64,000 bases of DNA from Haematococcus lacustris (taxonomy: Eukaryota; Chlorophyta; Chlorophyceae; Chlamydomonadales; Haematococcaceae). The stretch is from contig JASKMD010000004.1 of NCBI GenBank assembly GCA_030144725.1, positions 2,833,983 to 2,897,982 on the forward strand. The letters are read 5' to 3'. The first letter of the stretch is position 1; each line of letters begins with the position of its first letter. Both the position numbers and the translations under genes were made by a program. The notes beneath the pieces were generated by a model that did not search any database, was not told the DNA's origin, and saw only the letters and a program-made list of their open reading frames with translations. This document shows positions 24,901 through 32,692 of this stretch, one piece after another.

Positions 24901-27116
24901 CAATCACAGGCAGGGACCAGTATCCCCCCGCTGATTCCTGCCACTTGCACCTGCACCAACTCACGAAGCAACATCCACACAGGCCAGCTGCTCCTGCCAA
25001 GTTCAGTTCACGGGTTTATGGGTGCGGCCATGGCACTGCCATCCTGACCCCAGGCTTCAGGCTTTAATAGTAGTTTGGTAGCTTGGTACTTGGCTTGGTA
25101 CTTAGCGTTGCCGTGGCTGAAGGACAAACGCCTTGTTACACCCTGCCCGGCCTGCAGTTTTGTCATTGCTGTACACGTGGTGGGGTTGGTCCTCACCCTG
25201 CTGCTGCTTTTGGCCTACCTCGCCTTCGTCCTCAAGCCGTACCTCAAGGAGACCGCCAATGGTGGGAGAGTCTAACTGCCTCACTCATTCAGCCAAAGTA
25301 CCTGCACGCATGCATCCTCCCAGCACTGTGCACACCGAGCACTCTGTGGTGCCTCCCCTGGATTCGCTTTGATTTGACGCTGCTGGTAGTAGCCCTATCG
25401 TGATCATCCCACCCACCTCCTCTGGATTCGGGTCCACAACAGCCCGTGCACTGACCACCCCTAGGAATGGCACTCTGCCCAGTGCTGGCAGTTGGAGGGC
25501 AGCGGGAGGTGCTAGTGACTTTTGCACACCTCGTACGAGTGCCGTGGCAGCAGCCCAAGTGGCCTGGGCGCTGGTTGTAGTGCTGGTGGTGATGGTGAGG
25601 TGCAGACGCCAGGCAGCGTTCAGAGCCTCCTCTGGATTCGCTTTGATTTGACGCTGCTGCAGTCCTGACACAGCACCTTGGCCTTCAACCTTGAGCCTTC
25701 ATTGCATTTCATTGCATTGCGGAGGCATTGCGCCACTAGGCTCATATCTACTAACACCTGCTGACACCTACTTATACCCAGGAGGCGATATCACTCACTC
25801 TCGCACTCCCAAAGGGCACTCCGACCAAAGGGCAAAGGCACTCCCAAAGGGCACTCCCAAAGGGTACCAAAACCTGCTCTTCAGCATGCGCAGGCACGAA
25901 TGAGCCCCTCCCATGCTGAAGAGCAGGTTTTGGTGCCCTTTGGTATGGTTGCGCTGTAGCAAGCAGTCCATTACACAGCATGCATACAGAGCGCTATGGC
26001 TGCCCTGCTCTGTTGCAGAAACAAAGAGGCTGGCAGAGCTGCTGACTCAGCTGCCCAACGAGGTGGGTGGGAGAAGGGAAGTGGGATTTGCCAGGCTTGC
26101 TCTATCAATAACAGAAGAAGTGGCTGCACTGCCACTTGCCTTCCCCTACGGCCTTGCCCCTGCCTGCTGCTGACTGCCCCAAGCTGCCTACCATGCGCTC
26201 TGGTGGTCCTGATGCAGGTGGACGTGGAAGGCCTGCTGCGTGCGTCCCTGCTCCGGCTGCCACCCTCCAACCGAAATGCGAAAGGTGTGCCGTCCTCCTC
26301 TTTCCAATTGCAAACCGTGGCCTGTTCAAGCTGCTCCTTATGCTCCTAACTCCCTGCCACCAGGAAGACTGAAGCCCTGCCTGGCAGAACCGGCATGCAT
26401 TGACTCCCTGCCACTAGTAGCTTGCCCATGGTGGCACACCTGCCTTGCTGACAAGTCAGCTCACAGATCGAGCACGGCCACAGGCTATGGTCGAGGTTGA
26501 TGCAGCTTGACCATGCGGTTGTCAAGGGGAGTGAGAGGTGCTACATTTGGTTGTGGCCCTGGCGGCGGGTGCAGGCTCGGACGCTGATGTGAAGAGGCCC
26601 CGAGGCAGTCTGGAGTCCCCAGGGGGCTCCCGCACCCTCACCAGCCTGGACCTAGCAGAGGGCCTGAAGCAGACGGTAAGGGGTGGCAGGCAGGTCAGGG
26701 GTGGCTGCAGATGAAGGGGGCCCACACTGTCGGCGCATGCTTACAGGTATTAGGCAATGCACATTGCATGCGAGTGGTTGGGCAATAGGGGTGGGTTGGG
26801 TTGAGTTGGGTTGGGTTGGCTGCAGACTGATGGTTTCTGATGAGAGATACATTGTATAGCATTGTACTTGAAGATAGGGGAGGGATGGGAAGGGAGGGTG
26901 GCAGCATGCGCAGCAGAACAGAGATCACGAGCAGGGGCACTCCAGATTGTAAGCCCAGCTCAGTCAAGCTGGTCGTCTTTCTGTCTGTCATTCAAGTGGG
27001 TTGCCTGTGGCTGGGCTGGCCCTGCACAGGGTTCCATGGAGTCGCCCAGGCCCCCGCGCATCACTGGCTGGGTGAAGAAGGCGCAGGTCGCCTCCCCAGG
27101 CCTGGTGCAGGCCTAG
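932..27116 (+). CDS. TmcB-like PAS-domain multi-pass membrane protein
   Basis: One very large gene of roughly 45-50 small exons, encoding on the order of 2,000 residues. Exons near the 5' end: 932-1031 (ends GVLFTVSKEK), 1113-1177 (DVSYGLAVFKLFADFLQLFL), 1375-1510 (KYGFDIKSNSKGWQI plus a membrane helix), ~1671-1743, ~1853-1902 (VWPIVLLRWFSNIFFQ) and ~2045-2155. The N-terminal half, to ~6.7 kb, is hydrophobic segments. A helical TPR-like region follows (~8.06-10.2 kb, e.g. TAKKLRPNFLERFAIFAREQ). Next is a PAS region (~10.3-17.2 kb; TVNQAACEIFGYAKNDM is a classic PAS helix/loop), then an acidic linker (~18.3 kb). A second membrane region has an outer-side loop (19-25 kb) and ends VLKPYLKETAN...RLAELLTQLPNEVDVEGL, the usual end of this family. 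The last exon gives VKKAQVASPGLVQA and stops at 27114-27116. The architecture matches Dictyostelium TmcB and its many chlorophyte relatives; their function is unknown and a sensory role is inference. The ATG exon was not located. Confidence 0.8.
2256..3400 (-). mobile_element. Fanzor/TnpB-family copy 1, internally deleted, in an intron
   Basis: It lies in a TmcB-gene intron, antisense to the host. The 5' end is preserved: an ATG at 3369-3371 starts MAKKKRKGSDKKHKG, a basic nuclear-localisation-like N-terminus. After a probable intron whose acceptor region is shared with the 41.5-kb copy comes an N-terminal segment (KKTRRKLREHLRLRAETHSQ, ~2990-3055). The frame then passes straight into the low-complexity linker and the RuvC-III motif (GRWVDRDCNAALNMQRIGE) and ends at 2496. 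RuvC-I and RuvC-II are missing, so this is a non-autonomous deletion derivative. The 3' flank (2256-2495) carries the family's conserved non-coding segment and a foldback structure. Confidence 0.75.
2258..2345. repeat. Foldback (inverted repeat) at the 3' side of Fanzor copy 1
   Basis: TTTGAGCCGGATC and GATCCGACTCAAA form inverted arms around a core of CAGCCACTA repeats. The outer sequence CCCTCACTAGGGCC also occurs beside copy 9 at ~46955, with a similar but longer foldback. Position and pairing suggest a structured element end. Confidence 0.6.
4384..4858 (-). mobile_element. Fanzor-family copy 2, 5'-truncated, in an intron
   Basis: Only the last ~50 codons remain (about 4638-4790, read on -: RWRPLELCYW-like, then LPAKGKEYPGLGYK-like and PKAQQQQPAEAQ), plus the full 3' non-coding segment (4384-4637). 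The 3' end starts CACCTTGGCCCTCAACC on the + strand. The other end has AAAGGGCACC repeats and CCAAAACCTGCTCTTCAG, the same end module seen at 7.9 and 25.9 kb. Antisense to the TmcB gene. Confidence 0.75.
4978..5009. repeat. (GTT)n microsatellite
   Basis: About ten GTT units directly before a TmcB-gene exon, in the position of the polypyrimidine tract. A similar GTT tract sits at ~9193-9218. Confidence 0.9.
5092..5185. repeat. Short tandem repeat, 24-bp unit
   Basis: Three imperfect copies of CCCATTGTACTGTAGCCAGC plus four more bases, decaying into GTACTGTA repeats. Intronic in the TmcB-like gene. Confidence 0.8.
6756..7912 (-). pseudogene. Fanzor-family copy 3, C-terminal half, in an intron
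   Basis: This copy has the best-preserved C-terminus: an open frame from 7681 to the stop at 7010. It contains VLVDEHRTSRV (RuvC-II region with the alternative Glu described for Fanzors) and then CQQPC, the only trace of the zinc-ribbon cysteines. A ~70-residue Ala/Pro/Lys-rich insert follows (PAKRSKRTKAE and KGKGKAQGKAAKAK). RuvC-III is GRWLDRDCNAALNMQRIGES, and the tail is EYPGLGYKWLRDKPPKAQ. The residue after RPAD is Trp (TGG), whereas copies at 37.2 and 39.2 kb have a stop there. RuvC-I and everything N-terminal are missing. The 3' segment is 6756-7009. The opposite end is the shared module 7755-7912 (CACCTACTTATACCCAGG, AAAGGGCACC repeats). Confidence 0.78.
18046..18290 (-). pseudogene. 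Fanzor-family relic 4 filling a short intron
   Basis: The - strand reads PGRWHAASNMQRNGDSKWRP, then LPAKDKEYPGLGYK. This is a diverged RuvC-III plus C-terminal tail in which DRDCNAALNM has become HAASNM. It fills nearly the whole ~257-base intron (18041-18297) between TmcB-gene exons, so the intron is essentially an element fragment. Antisense to the host. Confidence 0.7.
25361..25653. repeat. Direct repeat of ~26 bp
   Basis: TGGATTCGCTTTGATTTGAC plus GCTGCTG occurs at ~25361 and again at ~25631, with a shorter CTCTGGATTCG at ~25421. All lie in the same TmcB intron as the solo element; probably another degraded repeat. Confidence 0.6.
25674..25950 (-). mobile_element. End-to-end deletion derivative of the Fanzor family plus hairpin
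   Basis: The family's 3' end (CACCTTGGCCTTCAACCTTG, 25674 on) joins after ~45 bases directly to the other end module seen in copy 3 (25721-25896, CACCTACTTATACCCAGGAG). There is no coding sequence between, so this looks like a MITE-type derivative. It ends in a near-perfect inverted repeat: ACCAAAACCTGCTCTTCAGC at ~25867 against its complement at ~25918-25940, with a ~22-base loop. It lies in a TmcB-gene intron (~25260-26017). Confidence 0.65.
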
Positions 27117-28257
27117 AGCGGCGCCACTCAACAGTTGGGCACACAGCTAGCAGCCAGCATCTGGCGCCCTATCACGCCTGGCCAGAGAAAGTGAGCAGGA
27201 GCTGTCTGGCAGCAAGGCTATGAGATGTAGCCTGCCCACTGCTTCAATCGATTTGCCTCATTGCCCCAGCCACCCGTCAATCAGTTATCATGGCCACCAA
27301 CTGCTTCACTGTGCTTGATTACGCATGCTGCACTGCACCTGCCATTGTGGGAGTCCTTACCTCCGAGCCCTCGAAGTCCCTCATCACCAGCATGCTAAAG
27401 GCCTCCATTGCTCAACGTTATGCTTGCGCTTAGTGCTTGCTCTTTCCTGCACCACCAGTGATCATCGCCTTCTTTGGGCAGCCCTCATTTTGTGCAATGC
27501 CACTCTGCTGTACAAGCTGGTAGGCAGCTTCCTGGTAGGCAGCTTCCTGACTTCGGAATGCATAACCGCTTGTGCCTAGGCATTGTTAGTGGCGGTGTCT
27601 GTGTCAGTGCCTGAGTAGTGATGCTTATCGTCGCACAGGCACCACCCCATGACGCCGACCAGCATCTGGTGTGATTGCACTGCAGCCCGTGTGCCATATA
27701 ACCTCTGCACCTGTTACCCGTTAATTTGTGAGCATGGGTTGGAATGGCTTTCTTCCACTGGTGACGAGAACTGGTCATTAGAGACTGCCAATGGCTATTT
27801 ATAATGCCTAGGTTTTCCGCGTTGTTTCTAGGATATTCGTCACCTCAGTATGGTGTGTGCATGGATGTGTATGTGTGTTTGGTTTTCCTGATGTGAACAC
27901 AGCACTTGTCAAGTAAACGCCAGAGTGTTAACTAAGAGCTCACTGCAGAGAAGCAATGCGCCACAATCAGTCACACGAAGAACGCATCAACCAGGGGAGG
28001 GGTGGACTGACAAGAGGGACTTTCTTCAACATTGCTTACGGACCTGTCTCGGGGCCAACAACACTTAGCAAATGGCTATCACGTAGATGTTGCTGTCGGG
28101 GGCTGGTCGGGGTCTGCTTCTTTTTAAAGCTATGGCTACAGCTCATGTTGGGTTGGCCAGGGTGTGTCAATGCTGATGCCAATGTAACTGTTGCCAATGT
28201 GAGTCGCGAGAGTGATGGTTGCCAATGTAAGTCGCGAAGTATGTACTACAGAGCGCG
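27117..28257. other. Intergenic stretch with no recognised gene
   Basis: Contains the presumed 3' untranslated region of the TmcB-like gene, then mixed sequence with only short open frames. Near 27520-27550 CTGGTAGGCAGCTTC is duplicated in tandem. I see no further genes. Confidence 0.5.
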
Positions 28258-28935
28258 ATGAAGGGCAAGAAGCGCAAGGGCGCGGATGGGCCCAAACAGC
28301 CCAGCTGTTGCTTACATCAGAGCATGTGTTTCATGCCATCATAGATTGCCCGGCCTTCGCAAGCGGGTTGGGGTAGTGAATCACGTAGTGGTACCGGATG
28401 CTTGCTGCATGCAAACAAACCGGATAACAGATAACACAGCCCCTGCCCTGTAGTAATAGTAGGGGAACAACTGTGCTGTCGGGGGCTGAATCAAAAAAAA
28501 AAAGTCAGGTGTGAATGGTAGCAACGGCTTATTGACATGACCGTTGGTAACCGCCAAGTTGCTTGACTGCCTTGGGGCACAGCAAACACGCTGTGAGAAG
28601 GTGTAGACATCGGTCCTGGGTTCCATCCTGGGTTGTGCCCCCACCTGCTGCCACAGCAGCAAATCTGTCTGCTGCGTGGCGCTTGCCTCCTTGGCTTCTG
28701 CAATGCTGCCTGCTCTGCTGCTGTCCATGTGTATAGGCTCTGCTGCTGCTAACCTGACACTGCCTCTGTGACTGCTGAACCTCCAGCGGGCAGGGGAGAG
28801 CAAGTGGCGCCCACTGGAGCTGTGCAGGTGGCAACACCGAGGAAGGCTTCCTGCCCAGGGCAGGGAGTACCCAGCACTGGGCTTCAAGAAGCTGCGAGAG
28901 CGAGCCCCCAAGGCCCAAGCCCAGCAGCCTGTAGC
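28258..28935 (+). pseudogene. Fanzor-family copy, + strand, degraded
   Basis: An ATG at 28258 begins MKGKKRKGADGPKQPSC, similar in composition to the N-terminus of copy 1 (MAKKKRKGSDKKHKG). Sequence then breaks into a copy of the family's 3' region (28313-28478) and an A12 tract (~28493-28504). Unrelated or decayed sequence follows, then the C-terminal tail: LQRAGESKWRPLELCRW-like, LPAQGREYPALGFKKLRE, PKAQAQQPVAQ, stop ~28941. The RuvC-III codons are partly deleted just before LQRAG. It belongs to a subfamily distinct from the - strand copies and is non-functional. Confidence 0.65.
28313..28478. repeat. Direct repeat, copy A (~165 bp)
   Basis: Almost identical to 28952-29119 (one A/T difference seen near the start). 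Contains CATGTGTTTCATGCCATCAT and ends GGGGAACAACTGTGCTGT. Copy B lies in the natural position 3' of a Fanzor-family stop codon; copy A is displaced to just after the N-terminal fragment. Confidence 0.9.
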
Positions 28936-28951
28936 ACAGTAGCATGTGTGC

Positions 28952-29119
28952 CTACATCAGTGCATGTGTTTCATGCCATCATAGATTGCCCGGCCTTCGC
29001 AAGCGGGTTGGGGTAGTGAATCACGTAGTGGTACCGGATGCTTGCTGCATGCAAACAAACCGGATAACAGATAACACAGCCCCTGCCCTGTAGTAATAGT
29101 AGGGGAACAACTGTGCTGT
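28952..29119. repeat. Direct repeat, copy B (~165 bp)
   Basis: Partner of the repeat at 28313-28478, directly 3' of the Fanzor-family stop codon. Weak resemblance to 62530-62680 (3' of the relic there) supports its being the 3' non-coding segment of this subfamily. Confidence 0.9.
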
Positions 29120-29143
29120 TGCTGGCGCTGGGCAGGAACTCGC

Positions 29144-29193
29144 GGCCTAACCCTAACCCTAACCCTAACCCTAACCCTAACCCCTAACCCTAA
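29144..29193. repeat. Interstitial telomeric repeat (CCCTAA)n
   Basis: Seven to eight CCCTAA units, one with an extra C. This is the complement of TTAGGG, the type reported for some chlamydomonadalean genera including Haematococcus. Genes on both sides make it interstitial, not a chromosome end. Confidence 0.92.
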
Positions 29194-29554
29194 GCCTTGA
29201 ACAGCCCCGTTCGATGTGGGTTTGCATTTGCAGCTAGACGTCAGGCTGCTCACGCCGCACTGAGCCAGACATGGCCGTTGCCAGTGGCTTGGGAAACAGG
29301 GTGTCCTCCACCTCCAGCTGTGGCACCAGCCTGCAGCCGCCAGGCAGCCCGCCCAGCCGACCAACTGACCTCCAAGCAGCATGGCTCCCAGGCCCTGATC
29401 CTCAGGCCTTCACCGTCCCCATCCCCCTCGGCCCCGACCCCAGGCCCCCACCATGCTTTCTACTCAGGCCCTCACCATCCCCTCCCCCAGGCCCTGACCC
29501 CTGGCTCCCACCGCGTCCCTAGGCTCCAGGCAGCCGACCCCTGGCCACACTACC

Positions 29555-31718
29555 CTAGTGAGCCCCATCAATGCAGCCAGGGCCCCCAGGTAGCGCTCTC
29601 ATCACATACGGCCTCCAGCACCCGTCCGAATCCCTCAAACCTCTTATGTCTGTCCCCAGACTGCCCCCGCCGACTGACCTTTTCCACATCTGGCTCCTCT
29701 TCTGCCGGTACTTGGAGAGGTAGGAGAAACGCAGGCGGCGCACTGCGTCAGGCGCATTGGGCGGCTGCTGCCCGTGAGGCACACCAACCAGGTGGCGGTC
29801 CCCAGATTGCTGCGGGGCAGTGACAGCACACCATCACACCCTCATCACACTGCAAGCCACACCTCCCTTGTTGCAACTATGAAGTCATACTTCATCACAT
29901 TTGCTGCAGCATGGTGAGCAGGGGCGCAAGTGAAAGTAGGGTGGTGCAGGGGGTGGGGGCAGCAGTGGGGCGCCTGGGTATGGTGATGATTGTCATGGCT
30001 CGCACCTCGCCAGCCGTCAGCACTCAGGCTGCCTGGCTGCCTTCCCATAGGTATAGGATCTCTGAAACACACCCCAAGCTAGGTGCAAAAGTAAAGGTGC
30101 ACACGAAGGTGTGTAAGATATCAGTAGAAGATGTGGTTTTTAACCTCAGGGGGGTACCTTGGTGCCAAACACGTCCCGCAGCCCCAGACGGCTGATGCAG
30201 CGGCAGTAGGCGTCGAAGCGGGTGTTACGCAGCCAGGCCAGCAGCCTGCGCCGCTTGTTGGCCAGGATGTGGAACTGCCTACACAAAGCGCCACGGCAGG
30301 AATTGGATGTTGTAGAATTAGGGCGGGGCAGGACGGGGCGGGGCGGGGCAGGGCGGGGCGGGGGTTTCGACACCAGGTGGGATGTTTCCATGCGGGTAAG
30401 GCAGTGTGTCCAGGCAGAGGCTGGCTTAGGGTCATGGTGGTGGGGAGCAGCTGCACTGCACTGCACAGCTGCACAGCAGTGGCCCTCCCCACTTGAAATG
30501 GCGTGAGCAAGGCAGTGCACCGCCCTGCCCCACTGCTGCCACCGCCCCCCACACCTCATCGAATGGAAGGCCTTGGGCTGCTTGTGATAAATCCTGGCCC
30601 TTGCACGGATCCAGTGGGTCCACAGGGCGACTGCATGCCAGCAGTCAGCAGGCGGCAAGGTCCCTGGTGGCCCTCGGTGGATGCTGGCTGGGTGTGAGTA
30701 GAACCCCCAGTGGCCCCCCCGGCATGGTGGCAGCTCAGGCTGTGGAGCGCCCAGCAGCAGGCACTGGAACAGTTCCTGATGAGGTCGAGGTCGAGGTCGA
30801 GGGGGTGTGCCAGGCAATGGGGCCGCTGGAGAGGTAGATGGATGCCGGGCAGTGGAGTCACTGGAGCTGGAGGAGCTGCAGGGTTAGGGTTAGGGTAAGG
30901 GTTGAGGTTAGCTGGAGCTGGAGGAGCTGGAGGAGCTGGAGGGATGCGGCAGAGTCGTGGGGCATGCCAGATCTACCCCAGCCACTAAGGCCGAAGGCAA
31001 GGCTGCCAAAGCCCACTCAACAGAACATTGGCAGGCAGGTGGGTGGACATGGGCTGCGCTGCAGCGCTGGGATGCAGCGCATTGGGAACAGCAGGTGGCG
31101 CTCGCTGGAGCTGTGCTCATAGACTAGTGGCTTGCAGCACTGCTTGCCCAAGGCAGGGCAGATGCAGGCCTGGGTCATAAGCGTCTGCAAGGTTGCCCGC
31201 CCAAGGCCCAGCAGCAGCAGCAGCCTGCAGACCAGTAGAGTGTCCCAGGCGCCCTCCAGGTTGTGTCAGTCTGTATTAGTGCACGCCTGCCATGCCGCTT
31301 GCAGGCTTGGCTACAGCCCTGGCATGGCGGTAAGCAACAGGCCTGGCAACAAACTCCCAACACCCACTGGTCAGCCTTTTGCCCAGGTGGTGACACCTGG
31401 TGGCAGGCCAGCGGCCCACTAAGGTGCATGATCACCGGGGGGTAGGGGTGTGGGGGCTAGAGGTCCAGGGCCGCTGCCAGCCCCAGCCCCCTGCTGCTGC
31501 TCACTTGTGACTTCAGGGGAACCCACATCCCCTGAGTGGCGCTGGAACTGGGCGATCAGGTCCTGCTTGCGTGCCCTGAACGCCTCTTGGTGGCTGAGGT
31601 TTTCTGGGGCGCAGAACTGCAGCAGCAGCAGCAGCAGTAGGGCTTGGTGCTGGCCTGTCTGACTGCCTGGCCTGGGGCTGGCTATGCATACTAGTGTTCG
31701 GCAGCTGGTTAATAGCAT
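29555..31718 (-). CDS. Organelle-type small-subunit ribosomal protein uS15
   Basis: Exons on the - strand: A 31718-31505, B 30630-30555, C 30278-30158, D from 29809. All junctions keep phase. Exon A starts MLLTSCRTLVCIAS (possible targeting peptide) and reaches QDLIAQFQRHSGDVGSPEVT. Exon B gives ALWTHWIRARARIYHKQPKA, exon C HILANKRRRLLAWLRNTRFD then YCRCISRLGLRDVFG. These follow the S15 core order (FQRH..D.GSPEV.IA, H.K..HS.R, KRR.LL..L, Y...I..LGLR). S15 binds 16S-type rRNA at the central domain junction of the small subunit. Exon D (AVRRLRFSYLSKYRQKRSQM) is a C-terminal extension that either stops at 29555 or splices at ~29679. Mitochondrion versus plastid cannot be decided. Divergent from the DUF218 gene. 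Confidence 0.75.
30313..30365. repeat. GGGGC-rich low-complexity tract
   Basis: Imperfect GGGGC/GGGCA units in the uS15 intron next to exon C. Confidence 0.8.
30881..30912. repeat. Short telomere-like tract
   Basis: GGGTTAGGGTTAGGGTAAGGG, a degenerate TTAGGG array inside the uS15 gene, in opposite orientation to the tract at 29144. A third, very short one (GGGTTAGGGTTAGG) lies at ~51594. Confidence 0.85.
30980..31240 (+). pseudogene. Fanzor-family relic in a uS15 intron
   Basis: On the + strand: KAEGKAAKAHS (remnant of the Lys/Ala linker), then MQRIGNSRWRSLELCS followed by a stop, then out-of-frame traces of the PAKGKEYPGLGYK tail ending near CCCAAGGCCCAGCAGCAG. It lies in the intron between uS15 exons A and B, antisense to uS15. 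Confidence 0.65.
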
Positions 31719-32692
31719 CTACACTAAAGCTGTATTGGCAGGCTCCATGCAGCTTCTGCTTTCAGCACCCTGTCCTAACATCCTGCTGATTAGAATTATA
31801 CACATATCACAGTACCACCAGTCAGCGCAGGTGCATGTCAGTGACAACCTGGAGAGTATCCAGACCTGGTACCATGCTCACCTGCTTGACCAGGTGAGGC
31901 TTTACAGGTGGCAGATCTGTTGATGGCCCTTGCAAGCTGGTGGTTGAGGGTGTTGAGTCTGAACATGCAAGTCCAGCCCATGGGTATCAGGCATGTTGGG
32001 TGATGGAGTCAGTGGGGGGGACTTCGTTGCTTACAGTTGACCGCCTGTGAGACTGACGTGCTACAAGCAGATGTGATTACAGCAAGCTGGGCCCGCACCC
32101 CGCCTAGCAGCCAGCAGCCAATGTTGCGCTGCGCAAACACTAACCCAAGCAGCCCGGCGGACATCGCCCTACGGCTGCCTCAGTGGGCAGCGAGAGCTGT
32201 GTGGCCGCGTGACCAATGACATTTGAACCTCCAAAGGCTTTCGCTTGCATTCCGGAGGAAGGTCACATCCTTGTCACATCATTTTGACGGCCAGAGTACA
32301 TAACTAGAATCCATCGGTCATCATTGACTTGCATTCTTGCTCACATCTGGCACCAGAATTTATAGTCTCGTAACCTCAGCTACTACCCTACATGGTCCTG
32401 ACGAGAGACAGTTAGAACCCATGAACATTCTCAGCAAATGACAGCTGACTTTCACTCCAGGCTAAGACGTAGCGCAGAGCTGCTCGTCCACCAAGCGTGA
32501 TGAGGAGCTCCTGCTGATCTGCCATGCTCCCAGTATATGCGAATGACGCGGTGCATCACCGCCATGGTCTGGTTTCTGGCACCAAGCTAGGACCTTCCCT
32601 GTCCTGGTCCGCCTCACCAGCCGGCAAGCCGAGGCGGAGTTGTCTGCGGCGCTGCCTCCAGGTGATCAGAGTGTGAGAGGTGTCACAGCAGC
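31719..32692. promoter_or_regulatory. Shared upstream region of divergent uS15 and DUF218 genes
   Basis: Nearly 1 kb between the two divergent predicted start codons (31718 on -, 32693 on +). No gene is seen; the short open frames have no recognisable content. It presumably contains both promoters, but no specific motif could be defined. Confidence 0.4.
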
